Assembly: GCF_009769165.1 (NCBI RefSeq)
Contig: NZ_CP043476.1
Coordinates: 3,603,001-3,667,000 of the forward strand
Source: Xanthomonas hyacinthi
GTDB lineage: Bacteria; Pseudomonadota; Gammaproteobacteria; Xanthomonadales; Xanthomonadaceae
Direction of reading: 5' to 3'
DNA length: 64,000 bases
The position numbers were made by a program, and so were the translations under genes. The stretch's first letter is position 1. Every line of letters starts with the position of its first letter. Positions 35,785-44,698 of this stretch are shown piece by piece. The notes under the pieces are model-generated. The model did no database searches. It was not told where the DNA came from and was given only the letters and a program-made list of their open reading frames with translations.

Positions 35785-36617
35785 GCGCGAACTCCTTCCA
35801 TGCCGGCACACAAGGTGTCAAGCATCGCCAGGGTGCGTTGCAGATGGCGGCCGCGGCGCGGCCGTTCCGCGTGCAGCAATAGCAGCGGCAACAGCAGATG
35901 CAGCGACTGCGCCGCCGCCGTGGGCATGTCCGCTGCCGGTCGCACCAATTGCAACAGCTGCGTTCGCACCTGTTGCAGCGTCTGTGCCGGCGCGGCGGCG
36001 GCTGGCGCCGCGCGGGTCAGGTGTTCGCGCAGCAGCGTCCAGGTCGCCATGTTGAAGGATGCCGGCAGCGCGCGATCGAGCACGCCGTCGCGCAGCCGCA
36101 GCAGTGCCTGCGCCAACGCTGGCTGGGCCAGGTCGGAAGGTTCGCCGCGGCAGCGCTGCAGGAGCTCCTCGAGCGCCGAATCGACGCCGGCAAGCGGCGC
36201 TGCCGCTGCCGGCGCAGTGGCCGACTGGGTCGGCTCGGACACGGCCGCTGCGGCATGCCGCGCCTGGCTGCCGCCCGGGCTGTGGCGCGAGTCCGATTGC
36301 CCATGCTGTTGCTGCTGGCCACCGGCATGCGCCTGCAACGCTGCGGCGTCGATGGCCTGATCCGGATCGTGCTGCAGTTCCGGGTGCTCGGGCATCTCGC
36401 CTTCATCGTCGACCTGCCGGCCTGCGACCAGGCGCCTGCGCCTGCGCCAGCTTGGCGGAAGCCGTGCCGCGCCGGCGACGTGCGTCCAGGCAATGGTGTC
36501 CTCGCCGCAGCCGTGCGCATGATCCGCCGCCGCAGCGTGGGCGGGCGATTGGGTTTCGTCCGCGCAGATGCCGGGCGAGCTCGACCTCGCACTGCGGCCG
36601 ATACGGGGCTTGATCAT
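35781..36617 (-). CDS. hpaA: HpaA, T3S control protein
   Basis: A 278-residue protein, close to the 275 of X. euvesicatoria HpaA, in the same slot between hrcS and hrcD. A basic run at residues 58-62 (RRRRR) could be the nuclear-localisation type signal described for HpaA. The middle is Gln/Ala/Ser-rich and the C-terminal third (SALEELLQRCRGE onward) is helical. HpaA is itself secreted and controls pilus assembly and effector export through HpaB. Both ends overlap the neighbouring genes by 4 bp. Confidence 0.8.
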   Translation of the reverse strand: MIKPRIGRSARSSSPGICADETQSPAHAAAADHAHGCGEDTIAWTHVAGAARLPPSWRRRRRLVAGRQVDDEGEMPEHPELQHDPDQAIDAAALQAHAGGQQQQHGQSDSRHSPGGSQARHAAAAVSEPTQSATAPAAAAPLAGVDSALEELLQRCRGEPSDLAQPALAQALLRLRDGVLDRALPASFNMATWTLLREHLTRAAPAAAAPAQTLQQVRTQLLQLVRPAADMPTAAAQSLHLLLPLLLLHAERPRRGRHLQRTLAMLDTLCAGMEGVRA

Positions 36618-36874
36618 GGGAATGCGGCTCCGAACATGGTCTTGGCGAACTGCAGGATTGCGCCGGCGCCCCAGGGTGCGGCGACGACCAGGGTGACGAT
36701 CACCACAATCAGCTTCAACGCAAAGGAAATCGAGGCGTCCTGCAGCGACAGCACGGCTTGGAAAAACGCGATCACCAGGCCCGAGGCCGCGGCGACCACG
36801 ACCACCGGCAGCGAGACCATCAGGCACAGCATCAGCGCATCGGAGGTGAAACGGACCAGGTCGTCGGCACCCAT
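36614..36874 (-). CDS. hrcS: HrcS, export apparatus membrane protein
   Basis: An 86-residue protein of the SctS/FliQ family with two transmembrane helices (VVVAAASGLVIAFFQAVLSL and LKLIVVIVTLVVAAPWGAG). Family motif SLQDASISFALKL is present between them. It forms the export gate with HrcR and HrcT. It overlaps hpaA by 4 bp and lies 4 bp after hrcR. Confidence 0.95.
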   Translation of the reverse strand: MGADDLVRFTSDALMLCLMVSLPVVVVAAASGLVIAFFQAVLSLQDASISFALKLIVVIVTLVVAAPWGAGAILQFAKTMFGAAFP

Positions 36875-36878
36875 GGCA

Positions 36879-37532
36879 TCACCTGTAGGTCAGGACCAGG
36901 CCGTGCAGCAGCGTGGACCAGCCGTCCAGCGCCACGAACAGCAGCAGCTTGAACGGGATCGCCACGTTGGTCGGGGTGACCTGGGACAGACCGAGCGCCA
37001 TCAGCGCGTTGGCGATGACCAGGTCGACCACGACGAAGGCCAGGTACACCAGGAAGCCGATCCTGAACGCGTCGGTCAGCTCGGTCAGGGTGAAGGCCGG
37101 GGCCAGCACGATCAGGTCGTCGGGCTTCAGCGCGTCGGCCTGTTCCTTCGGCCAGATCTGTCGTGCCGAATGGATGAAGAAGGCCTTTTCGCGCTCGCGG
37201 GTATGCGCCAGCAGGAAGCGTTTGAACGGCTGGCGCGCCGCATCCATCATCACCAGCACCTGGTTGGCGCCGGCCGCGGTGCCGCCGCCGCCGCGGGCGA
37301 TGCGCATCGCCTCCATGCCCACCGGCGCCATCACGAAGCAGGACATGATCAGGGCGATGCCGTTGAGCACCATGTTCGGTGGCACCTGCTGCACGCCGAT
37401 GGCGTTGCGCAGCAGGCCCAGTACCACCACGATCTTGGTGTAGGACGTCACCACCATGGCCGCGAACGGCAGCAGCGCCAGCATCAGGACCAGCAGCAGC
37501 ATGGTGCCGAAGTCAGGCGTCTGCATGCGCAT
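36879..37532 (-). CDS. hrcR: HrcR, export apparatus membrane protein
   Basis: A 217-residue SctR/FliP homologue with four membrane helices. It has the signatures PFAAMVVTSYTKIVVVLGLLRNAIGVQQVPPNMVLNGIAL near the N-terminus and LAFVVVDLVIANALMALGLSQVTP toward the end. The start at 37532 overlaps hrcQ by 20 bp; a second ATG at 37526 is equally possible. It forms the core of the export gate. Confidence 0.95.
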   Translation of the reverse strand: MRMQTPDFGTMLLLVLMLALLPFAAMVVTSYTKIVVVLGLLRNAIGVQQVPPNMVLNGIALIMSCFVMAPVGMEAMRIARGGGGTAAGANQVLVMMDAARQPFKRFLLAHTREREKAFFIHSARQIWPKEQADALKPDDLIVLAPAFTLTELTDAFRIGFLVYLAFVVVDLVIANALMALGLSQVTPTNVAIPFKLLLFVALDGWSTLLHGLVLTYR

Positions 37533-38547
37533 GCCCGTTCACGCTGACCAGTTGCAGGCCAAGCTGGTCGCCGATGGCGATCAGCCGGCCGCTGCCGATG
37601 CTCTGGCCGTAGACCGTCAAATGCACGCAGGCATCTTCCACCGGGACGTTCAGTTCGAGCACGTGCCCCGGGTGCAGCGCGCCCAGCTCGCCCAATGGCA
37701 GGACCAGCGGGTCCAGCTGCAGCTGGACCGGAACGTCCACGTGCTCGACGGACAGGGCTGCGGACGGGACCGCGTTCGGCTCGGATTCGTTGCTGCTGCT
37801 CATCTCGGCGATGTCCTCGATATGGAACGCGTTTCGATCTATGCGGCCCGGCAGCCGCCACTGCCGGCCGGTGGCCGCGCCGCAGTGCAGCCAGGCGCGA
37901 TAGCCGTCGCGGTGGCGTTGCAATGGCGCGATCAGCACGTCGCCGGGACGCAGCGAGGCCAGCCGCTGCTTGCGGTAGCGGCGCTGGCCAAGGCAGGGAT
38001 GCGCGAACAGCCGGAAGGAGGGCGGCGCCGTGCCGGCCGCCGCGCCTGCGGCAACCGCGGCGGCCGCCGCTTCCAGCGCGCGCATGGCGCTGGCGCAGGC
38101 CTCCACCGGCACGCACGGCAATGGCAGCTGCGCATCGCCGAACGCCAGCGCCGGTCCGCATGCGGACGGCAGGGCGCCCGGCCAGGCCGCGAACTCGACG
38201 AGGCGGGTCTGGCCGAGGCCGAGCCGCTGCAGCGGCGCCAACGGCGCGTCCAGCAGCAGCGCCGCCAATGCGAGCTGCGATGCGGATGCGCAGGTATCCA
38301 CGAGCAGCGCGCGCAACCCGGGATCGGCGCTGACGTCCATGCACAGCCACAACCGGCCGCCATCGCCAAGCTCCAGGCCGACACGTGCGTAGCGGCCCGC
38401 AGCGTGCAGCCGTCGCTGCAGCGACAGCGCCGCCGCTTCCGCCAGCGGCGTGCTGCAAAGCAGGCGCGCCAGGCGCGCCACGCCAGGCGCGACGTGCGGC
38501 AAGCGGGTCTGCAGCTGCGAGATGGCGGCGATCGCTGGACTGGACAT
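37513..38547 (-). CDS. hrcQ: HrcQ, cytoplasmic C-ring (sorting platform) protein
   Basis: A 344-residue SctQ/FliN-type protein. The N-terminal part (1-200) is family-specific and Ala/Leu-rich. The C-terminal SpoA/surface-presentation domain (about 270-340) contains LDPLVLPLGELGALHPGHVLEL and ends ISVNG-like (LQLVSVNGHAHADA). It builds the sorting platform below the basal body. Its own PIP box lies inside hpaP. No good Shine-Dalgarno precedes the ATG. Confidence 0.88.
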   Translation of the reverse strand: MSSPAIAAISQLQTRLPHVAPGVARLARLLCSTPLAEAAALSLQRRLHAAGRYARVGLELGDGGRLWLCMDVSADPGLRALLVDTCASASQLALAALLLDAPLAPLQRLGLGQTRLVEFAAWPGALPSACGPALAFGDAQLPLPCVPVEACASAMRALEAAAAAVAAGAAAGTAPPSFRLFAHPCLGQRRYRKQRLASLRPGDVLIAPLQRHRDGYRAWLHCGAATGRQWRLPGRIDRNAFHIEDIAEMSSSNESEPNAVPSAALSVEHVDVPVQLQLDPLVLPLGELGALHPGHVLELNVPVEDACVHLTVYGQSIGSGRLIAIGDQLGLQLVSVNGHAHADA

Positions 38548-38570
38548 GGGCGTCGAAAGGGAGGAGGGAA

Positions 38571-39218
38571 TCAAACGACTTCTATTTCCACGTCGCAGTG
38601 TTCCTGCAGCACGGCCTGCAGAGCTGCGTGCAGACTCTGCCGACCAGCGCACACTAGCCGCTGTGCGAGCGGCGTACCGCAGCGGAAGCGAAGTAACAGC
38701 GAGCCAGGCGAAAGCTGCATCCACAGCCGGCTGGCCGGCAGCACGTCTTCGCGCAGGTCCAGCTGCGCCTCCCATAGGCCGCTGTTGCGCACCGGCGCGG
38801 CATTGCAGAACGCGGCAACGTGCGCGGCGACGCGCTGCATCGCCAGGCGTGCGCGGTTGTCGTCCAGCAGCGCCTGGGCGATACGCCGCTCCAGGCTCGC
38901 GGACAGGGCCGGGTCTGGCGCGAGGCGGGGCTGCGGCGCGTCCGCCTGGTCCGGCGCCACGGCGGCGGCCGGTTCCCGGTCGCACGCGTCGGCCCGGTCG
39001 CATTCGTGCTCAGGCTTCGCGTCCGGCGCAAGCATGCCGCCGGTGGCGTCCGCGTCCTCCTCCTGCTTGCGTTGCAGCTGGCCCGGACGCAGGTTGCGAG
39101 TGCGCAGGGTGGTGTGCAGCAGCCATTGCGCGCGCGATGGGGACGGCGTCGGACGCGGCTTGGACGGCGTCGCCAGGGGCACGTTGACGATGATGGTGGG
39201 ACGCAGCGGGCGGCGCAT
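38571..39218 (-). CDS. hpaP: HpaP/HpaC, T3S substrate-specificity switch protein
   Basis: A 215-residue protein with a Pro/Arg/Asp-rich N-terminal half and a conserved C-terminal domain (about 115-215; ERRIAQALLDDNRARLAMQR, then PGSLLLRFRCGTPLAQRL). This is the layout of the HpaC/HpaP/YscP-type switch, which acts on the HrcU C-terminal domain to change export from early to late substrates. It starts one base after the hrcV stop codon. The promoter for hrcQ onward is embedded in its coding sequence. Confidence 0.82.
   Translation of the reverse strand: MRRPLRPTIIVNVPLATPSKPRPTPSPSRAQWLLHTTLRTRNLRPGQLQRKQEEDADATGGMLAPDAKPEHECDRADACDREPAAAVAPDQADAPQPRLAPDPALSASLERRIAQALLDDNRARLAMQRVAAHVAAFCNAAPVRNSGLWEAQLDLREDVLPASRLWMQLSPGSLLLRFRCGTPLAQRLVCAGRQSLHAALQAVLQEHCDVEIEVV
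38651..38712 (-). promoter_or_regulatory. Internal PIP box and -10 for the hrcQ operon
   Basis: Minus-strand TTCGC-N15-TTCGC (38712-38688) is perfect and is followed after 31 nt by TAGTGT (38656-38651), which fits the YANNNT -10 consensus at the standard 30-32 nt spacing. It lies within hpaP, about 100 bp before hrcQ. Confidence 0.9.
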
Positions 39219-39219
39219 G

Positions 39220-41142
39220 CTACAGACCGATGCGCCCGATCGGCGCCAGTTCGATATGGCCGTTCAGTTCCTGGTAGGAGTGGACCGGCAGCCAGCCGAT
39301 GCGTGCTTCGATCATTCGCCGCACGTAGCGGCGGATGTCCATCGACGTGACCAGGGCCAGCGGCGCGCTCGGGGTTTCCCCCGCCAGCGCGATGATGCGT
39401 TCGGTCAGTGCCTTCGCGTCTTCCGGGGCCATGGTCAGGAAATTGCCGGCCGGAGTCGGCTTGATCGCTTGGCGGATGGCCTGCTCCAGCGCCTGCTCCA
39501 GCAGCAGTGCCGGCAATTGCGCCGCGCCGCCGCCGACACGGTGCGCCAGGAACGCACCGAGATCGCCGCGCACGTACTCGGTCAGCATCACCGGGTCCTT
39601 CTCCTTCGGCCCCCAGATCACCAGGCTTTCCATGATCAGCTTGATGTTGCGTATCGGCACGCGCTCCTCGAGCAGGCGGCGCAGCACATCGGCGGTGCGC
39701 TGCAACGGCACCGACTTCTGCACCTCCGCCACCAGCCCCGGGTACTCGGCATTGATCTGCTCCAGCACCCATTGCGCTTCCTGCAGGCCGAGGAACTGGT
39801 GCGCGCGCTCGCGCAGCGGGCGTGTGGCCTGCCTTGCCAGTTCCGCTTCCGGCCGCGTGGTCGGCGCCAGGCATTCGCGCTGCACCGGGACGTCGTGCAC
39901 CAGGACCTCGAATTCCTGCGACTGCAGATCCGCAGTGCGCCACAGGCTCACGCCCGGGAATGGCAGTCCCAGTTCTTCGACCAGTTGCGTGCGCTCGTGT
40001 TCGATGGCGAGGCTGAGCGTCTCCGGCTCCAGGCGGTCGGCGAGGTCGGCGGCGAGCCTGACCGACAGCGCTGCGGCGAAGTCCGGCGCGTGATCGCCGA
40101 TCGTCGGCGTCTGCCCTTTGCTGCCGCGGCGCGCGGCGCCGCTCACCGGCCCGCGCACCGGGCCGGTGGACGCCTGCCGCCGCCGCCGCAGCCAATAGCC
40201 GCTGCCGGCGATGGTTGCGGCCAGCAGCAGGAACAACGGCGCCGGGAAGCCCGGCACCAGCGCGAAGCACGCCAGCATGCCGCCGGCGGAGAACAGGGCC
40301 TGCGTGCTGCGGGTGAGCTGCTTGCCGATCTCGTTGCCGAGCGAGCTGTCGCCGGCGTCGTTTTCGTCGCCGGCGCGGGTGATCATGATGCCGGCGGACA
40401 CGGAGATCAGCAGCGAGGCGATCTGCGACACCATCGCATCGCCGATGGACAGGATCGCGAAGCGATTGGCGGCCTCGGCCGCGCTCATGCCGTGGTAGGT
40501 GATGCCGATGATGATGCCGGCCACGATGTTGACCAGGGTGATGACCAGGCCGGCGATGGCGTCGCCCTTCACGAACTTCATCGCCCCGTCCATGCCGCCG
40601 TGCAGCTGGCTCTCCAGCGCCAGCCGCGCGCGCTTGCGCCGCGCGTCCTCCGCGCTGAGATTGCCGCCGCGCAGATCCGCATCGATGCTCATCTGCTTGC
40701 CGGGCATCGCATCCAGGGTGAAGCGCGCACCGACCTCGGCGACGCGCTCGGAGCCCTTGGCGATGACGATGAACTGCACCGTGGTGATGATCAGGAAGAT
40801 CACCATGCCGACCACCAGATTGCCGCCGACCACCAGCTTGCCGAAGCTGTCGATGATGTGGCCGGCATTGGCGTGCAGCAGGATCGACTTGGTCGAGGCG
40901 ATGTTCAGCGATAGCCGCAGCAGGGTGGTGAACAGCAGCAGCGAGGGGAAGGAGGACAATGCCAGCGAGTCCGGCACGTACATCGTGGCCATCAGCAGCA
41001 CCACGCTGAGACTGATGTTGACCCCGAGCAGTGCGTCGATCAGCGCGGTAGGCAGCGGCAGTATCATCAGTGCCACCACGGCGACGACCAGCAGTGCGAT
41101 CGCTGCCTCGCCGCCGTAGCGCAGTCCGCGGGTCAGTCGCAT
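39220..41142 (-). CDS. hrcV: HrcV, major export gate protein
   Basis: A 640-residue SctV/FlhA/LcrD-family protein. The N-terminal half has about seven membrane helices with the family signatures LSLNIASTKSILLHANAGHIID and SRVAEVGARFTLDAMPGKQMSIDADL-type sequence (here SERVAEVGARFTLDAMPGKQ). The C-terminal cytoplasmic domain (about 330-640) forms the nonameric ring that receives substrates from the ATPase. Its start overlaps hrcU by 10 bp. Length is normal. Confidence 0.95.
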   Translation of the reverse strand: MRLTRGLRYGGEAAIALLVVAVVALMILPLPTALIDALLGVNISLSVVLLMATMYVPDSLALSSFPSLLLFTTLLRLSLNIASTKSILLHANAGHIIDSFGKLVVGGNLVVGMVIFLIITTVQFIVIAKGSERVAEVGARFTLDAMPGKQMSIDADLRGGNLSAEDARRKRARLALESQLHGGMDGAMKFVKGDAIAGLVITLVNIVAGIIIGITYHGMSAAEAANRFAILSIGDAMVSQIASLLISVSAGIMITRAGDENDAGDSSLGNEIGKQLTRSTQALFSAGGMLACFALVPGFPAPLFLLLAATIAGSGYWLRRRRQASTGPVRGPVSGAARRGSKGQTPTIGDHAPDFAAALSVRLAADLADRLEPETLSLAIEHERTQLVEELGLPFPGVSLWRTADLQSQEFEVLVHDVPVQRECLAPTTRPEAELARQATRPLRERAHQFLGLQEAQWVLEQINAEYPGLVAEVQKSVPLQRTADVLRRLLEERVPIRNIKLIMESLVIWGPKEKDPVMLTEYVRGDLGAFLAHRVGGGAAQLPALLLEQALEQAIRQAIKPTPAGNFLTMAPEDAKALTERIIALAGETPSAPLALVTSMDIRRYVRRMIEARIGWLPVHSYQELNGHIELAPIGRIGL

Positions 41143-42221
41143 GCGCCAGCACCCAGGCCGTCCGCCGAATCGGACGCCGCCTCCGGCGATTCCCCGACCA
41201 GGCCGTCGACCCAGCGCAGGATGGCCGCCACCACCGCGAACAGTTCGCCGGGAATGGCCGCGTCCAGTTCGACCTTGTACAGCGCGCGCGCCAGCGGCGG
41301 ATTGGCGATGATCGGCAGGCCCTGCGCCAGCGCCGCCTCGCGCAGCGCCAGCGCGCCCTCGTCCTCGCCCTTGGCGACGACCTGCGGCACGCCGAATTCG
41401 GGCTGGTAGGCGATCGCCACCGCGTAGTGGGTAGGGTTGACCACCAGCGCCTTGGCCTTGGGCAGGCGTTCGCGCGGATCGGAGAACAGCACCTCGTGCG
41501 CGAACTGCTTGCGCTGCCCCTTCATTTCGGGATTGCCTTCCGAGTCTTTGTATTCGCGCTTGATCTCGTCCTTGCTCATGCGGTGGTCGCGGATGAACAG
41601 CCAGTGCTGCAGCCCCAGGTCGATGCCGCCGATGACCAGCAGCACGATGCAGGTGATGCCGAACAGGCGGATCAGGACGCTCCAGCCGATCTGGGCGATG
41701 TCCAGCAGCGGCAGGTATGCCGTGCCCAGCAGCAGCGGCATCAGCCATGCCACTCCTTTCCACAGGACCGCGCCGATCAGCAGCGCCTTGACCAGCATCT
41801 TCAACAGGTCGATCAGGGTACGCGCCGAGAAGGTGCGTTTGATTCCGCTGACCGGATTCAGCGAGTCCAGCTTCGGTTGCAGCTTCTTGAACGACAGGTT
41901 GAAGCGCGTCTGCAGCAGGCCGACGAACAGCGGGCCGGCGACGATCGCCAGCATCAGCGGCAGCGTCAGCCATGCGCCTTCGATGGCCATGCGCTGCATG
42001 CTCTGCCGCAGGACCGTGTCGTCGCGGCTGTTGCCCATGTCCATCGCCAGATGCAGCAGCGCCCGCAGATGCGCGCCGAGCGAGTCCGCGGACACCTGCA
42101 TGGCCAGCACGGCGCAGATCATGCCGGCGGCGATGCCGACGTCCTGGCTGAACGGCAGCTCGCCGTCCTGGCGCGCGTCCTGCAGTTTCTTCTCGGTCGG
42201 TTCTTCGGTCTTCTCGGACAT
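41133..42221 (-). CDS. hrcU: HrcU, autocleaving specificity-switch protein
   Basis: A 362-residue SctU/FlhB homologue. Four membrane helices occupy about residues 30-210, followed by the cytoplasmic domain with the autocleavage motif NPTH at 262-265 (LVVNPTHYAVAI). It begins SEKTEEPTEKKLQDARQDGE, a classic family start. It is the first gene of the leftward arm, about 65 bp downstream of its PIP box. Confidence 0.95.
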   Translation of the reverse strand: MSEKTEEPTEKKLQDARQDGELPFSQDVGIAAGMICAVLAMQVSADSLGAHLRALLHLAMDMGNSRDDTVLRQSMQRMAIEGAWLTLPLMLAIVAGPLFVGLLQTRFNLSFKKLQPKLDSLNPVSGIKRTFSARTLIDLLKMLVKALLIGAVLWKGVAWLMPLLLGTAYLPLLDIAQIGWSVLIRLFGITCIVLLVIGGIDLGLQHWLFIRDHRMSKDEIKREYKDSEGNPEMKGQRKQFAHEVLFSDPRERLPKAKALVVNPTHYAVAIAYQPEFGVPQVVAKGEDEGALALREAALAQGLPIIANPPLARALYKVELDAAIPGELFAVVAAILRWVDGLVGESPEAASDSADGLGAGACD

Positions 42222-42247
42222 TGCCTGAAGCCATGCTGGGGCACCGG

Positions 42248-42309
42248 ATTGTGGAGAGACGGTGCGGGCCTGGTCGGATTCGCCACGAACGCACCGACGC
42301 GCAGGCGAA
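42248..42309 (-). promoter_or_regulatory. PIP box and -10 of the leftward hrcU operon
   Basis: Minus-strand TTCGC-N15-TTCGT (42309-42285), then after exactly 31 nt the -10 CACAAT (42253-42248, YANNNT). The final T of the second half-site is within the TTCGB consensus. Confidence 0.88.
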
Positions 42310-42320
42310 GCGGCGGCGGC

Positions 42321-42382
42321 TTCGCGAGTGTGTTGCGGATTTCGCTCGGCCGACGCGGCGCTGTCCGGATCGACGCTAGTGT
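42321..42382 (+). promoter_or_regulatory. PIP box and -10 of the rightward hrpB1 operon
   Basis: TTCGC-N15-TTCGC (42321-42345) is perfect, with TAGTGT (42377-42382) after 31 nt. It stands 11 bp from the opposing PIP box of hrcU and about 70 bp from the hrpB1 start. Confidence 0.92.
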
Positions 42383-42416
42383 GCGGTCTCGACCAGGCGC
42401 AGCAGGAGAGACGACG

Positions 42417-42896
42417 ATGACGACGTTCCAAGCCAGAGAAGAGTTCACCAACGGCCTGATCGAGATTGTCACCACGGCGATGCAGAACGGCGACCTGAAC
42501 GAGGCCGAAGGCGTGCTGGCGGCGCTGCGCGTGCTGCGGCCGGAAAATTCGGCGCTGGACATCTTCGATGCGTGGCTGGCGCTCAGGCGCAACCGCTTCA
42601 CCGATGCGGCACGGATCCTGCGGAACCTGAACGCGATGCAGGATGCGGCGTCGATCGGCAAGGCATTGCTCGCCTGTTGCCTGTTCGCCATCGGCGACCC
42701 CGAGTGGATGATCAGCGCCAACCAGGTGATCGTCGAGAATGACGATCCCAACGCGGTGGCGCTGGTCAAGATGCTCAGCGGCCAGCCGCTGCAGGTGCCG
42801 CCCGAGGACGCCGCCGAGCATGCCGGCCAAGCCGCTGCCGACGCCGACAGCAGCGGCCATCTCGACATAGCACCGTTCGGCTCCCTACGCGCCTGA
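42417..42896 (+). CDS. hrpB1: HrpB1 (HrpK-family) T3S periplasmic factor
   Basis: A 159-residue protein with the HrpB1/HrpK pattern (EFTNGLIEIVTTAMQNGDLNEAEGVLAALRVLRP, and FDAWLALRRNRFTDAARILRNL). These are TPR-like helical repeats. HrpB1 of Xanthomonas is periplasmic, binds peptidoglycan and helps assembly of the envelope-spanning complex. AGGAG precedes the ATG. It is the first gene of the rightward arm. Confidence 0.92.
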   Translation: MTTFQAREEFTNGLIEIVTTAMQNGDLNEAEGVLAALRVLRPENSALDIFDAWLALRRNRFTDAARILRNLNAMQDAASIGKALLACCLFAIGDPEWMISANQVIVENDDPNAVALVKMLSGQPLQVPPEDAAEHAGQAAADADSSGHLDIAPFGSLRA

Positions 42897-42912
42897 GCAA
42901 GGAGGATTGCAG

Positions 42913-43302
42913 ATGAACCCCATCGCGCCAATCAGCGCCGTGACCGCCGTCGTGCCTGGCAGTGGCGTCGCGCCGGTCGCGGCGACGCCGTCGGCGGCGT
43001 CGGTACAGCAGTTCCAGGCATTGCTGCAGCAGGGCCATCAGGTTGCGCCAAACCTGCAGCTGGGGCAGCATCCCAACGCCATCGGGCGGCTGATCAGCGC
43101 CGAGGACAAGGCGATGCACGGGCTCTTGGCCCAGGCCGACGACTTCGCCGCGCGCGCGCCGACGATGAACATGAACGAACTGGTCGCCGGACAGATGCAG
43201 ATGATGGATCGCGTGACCACGGCGATGGTGCACCTGAGCGTGGGGACCAGCGTTGCCCAGGGCGGCAAGTCCGCGGTGCAGACCTTGTTCAAGAACCAAT
43301 GA
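42913..43302 (+). CDS. hrpB2: HrpB2, inner-rod-type early T3S substrate
   Basis: A 129-residue protein: an Ala/Val-rich N-terminal third, then a conserved C-terminal helix region ([40 protein letters not shown]) that matches HrpB2 and its proposed inner-rod role. GGAGG stands before the ATG at 42913. HrpB2 is an early substrate whose export stops after the HpaP/HrcU switch. Its stop overlaps the hrcJ start (ATGA). Confidence 0.9.
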   Translation: MNPIAPISAVTAVVPGSGVAPVAATPSAASVQQFQALLQQGHQVAPNLQLGQHPNAIGRLISAEDKAMHGLLAQADDFAARAPTMNMNELVAGQMQMMDRVTTAMVHLSVGTSVAQGGKSAVQTLFKNQ

Positions 43303-44078
43303 CGTGCGCCATCGTGTTCCGGCGAGGCGCCTGCCGCTGGCTGTGCGCGTTGCTGCTGACGCTTTTCCTGAGCGGCTGCAGCGCCATGCTGTACAGCGGC
43401 TTGAGCGAGGCCGATGCCAACGAGATGCTGGTGGTGCTGTTGCGCAAGGGCGTGCACGCCGAGAAGGAGAGTCCCGATGAGGGCAAGACCTGGTCGGTGG
43501 CAGCGCCGCAGGCGCAGTTGGCCGATGCGCTGGAGGTGCTGCGCGCGCATGGCCTGCCGCGGGAAAAGCACGCCAATCTCGGTGAGATGTTCAAGAAGGA
43601 CGGCCTGATCTCCACGCCCACCGAGGAGCGGGTGCGTTTCATCTACGGCGTCTCGCAGCAGCTGTCGCAGACGCTGTCGGAAATCGACGGCGTGGTCGCC
43701 GCGGATGTGCAGATCGTGCTGCCCAACAACGATCCCTTGTCGAACGTGATCAAGCCGTCCAGCGCCGCGGTGTTCGTCAAGTACCGGCCGGGCACCGAGG
43801 TGACGCCGCTGGTGCCCAGCATCAAGAACCTGGTGGTGCACAGCGTGGAGGGCCTCAGCTACGACAACGTCAGCGTCACCATGGTGCCGGCGCAGCTGCT
43901 GGAGGCGGGGCAGGCGGCGCCGGCAGTGGAGTGGACATGGTGGCTACCATGGGGCTTGCTCTTGCTGCTGTTGGCCGCCGCTGGCGCCGCCGCGTTCTGG
44001 TTCGCACGCCGCGATGGTGGCTGGCGCGCGCTGCTGCTGCGGTTGCGGCCGCCCCGATCCGAGGACGCGGCGCAGTGA
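43299..44078 (+). CDS. hrcJ: HrcJ, basal-body inner ring lipoprotein
   Basis: A 259-residue SctJ/YscJ-family lipoprotein. The signal peptide ends in the lipobox LSGC. Family blocks include [48 protein letters not shown] and [14 protein letters not shown]-terminal transmembrane helix (about 215-237, [21 protein letters not shown]) anchors it in the inner membrane. It forms the ring with HrcD. It overlaps both neighbours by 4 bp or less. Confidence 0.95.
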   Translation: MTCAIVFRRGACRWLCALLLTLFLSGCSAMLYSGLSEADANEMLVVLLRKGVHAEKESPDEGKTWSVAAPQAQLADALEVLRAHGLPREKHANLGEMFKKDGLISTPTEERVRFIYGVSQQLSQTLSEIDGVVAADVQIVLPNNDPLSNVIKPSSAAVFVKYRPGTEVTPLVPSIKNLVVHSVEGLSYDNVSVTMVPAQLLEAGQAAPAVEWTWWLPWGLLLLLLAAAGAAAFWFARRDGGWRALLLRLRPPRSEDAAQ

Positions 44079-44698
44079 CCGCGATGCCGGCGGCCGGTCG
44101 GCGTCTGCTGCGCTACCGGATGCGGGTGCAGGCGCTGGCGCGGCAGCCCGACCCGCCGCCGCTGTGCAGCGAAGCGGCGCTGCCGCGGCGGGCCTGGGCC
44201 GGCGCGGAGCTGGCGCGGCGGCAGGACGTGGTGATCGCGGCGCTGGGGCTGGACGCGTTGCCGGCCGCGTGCTTCGAGGATGCCGATAGCGATCTTGCGC
44301 TGCTGGAACCAGCGCCGTTGCGGCGGCTGCTGCTGACGCGCGCGCTGTACTCGCGGCTGGACGCCTTGCGCCACTGCGTCGAACGTGCGCCGCGGCAGTG
44401 GTTCGCCGAGCGCCTGGGCCCGCCGCTGTGGCAATGGCTGCGGGACTGCACGGTCGAGCCCACGCGGTTGCCGTTGCTGGCGCGCGACGCGGGCGAGCAT
44501 GCATGGCATCTGGACGGCTGGTGCCGCCTGGTTGCCGATGGCGTGTGGCCCTGGCCGGGCCTGGCGCGGATGGCCGCGGCCAGCGCCGGCCTGGACCCGG
44601 GCGGGGCGGCATTGGCGGCCGATGGGTGCAGCCGGGATTTCATCGCGCAATGGCGCGAACTTGCACAGGAGACCACGGTATGGGAGAACGCGGCATGA
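44075..44698 (+). CDS. hrpB4: HrpB4, T3S apparatus accessory (SctK-like)
   Basis: A 207-residue protein (classical HrpB4 about 209) rich in Arg, Leu and Trp, with repeated helices such as [19 protein letters not shown] and [20 protein letters not shown]. The GTG start at 44075 overlaps the hrcJ stop (GTGA); an ATG nine bases later is an alternative. It is placed between hrcJ and hrcL as in other hrpB operons. It probably belongs to the sorting platform, linking HrcQ to the ring. Confidence 0.8.
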   Translation: MTAMPAAGRRLLRYRMRVQALARQPDPPPLCSEAALPRRAWAGAELARRQDVVIAALGLDALPAACFEDADSDLALLEPAPLRRLLLTRALYSRLDALRHCVERAPRQWFAERLGPPLWQWLRDCTVEPTRLPLLARDAGEHAWHLDGWCRLVADGVWPWPGLARMAAASAGLDPGGAALAADGCSRDFIAQWRELAQETTVWENAA

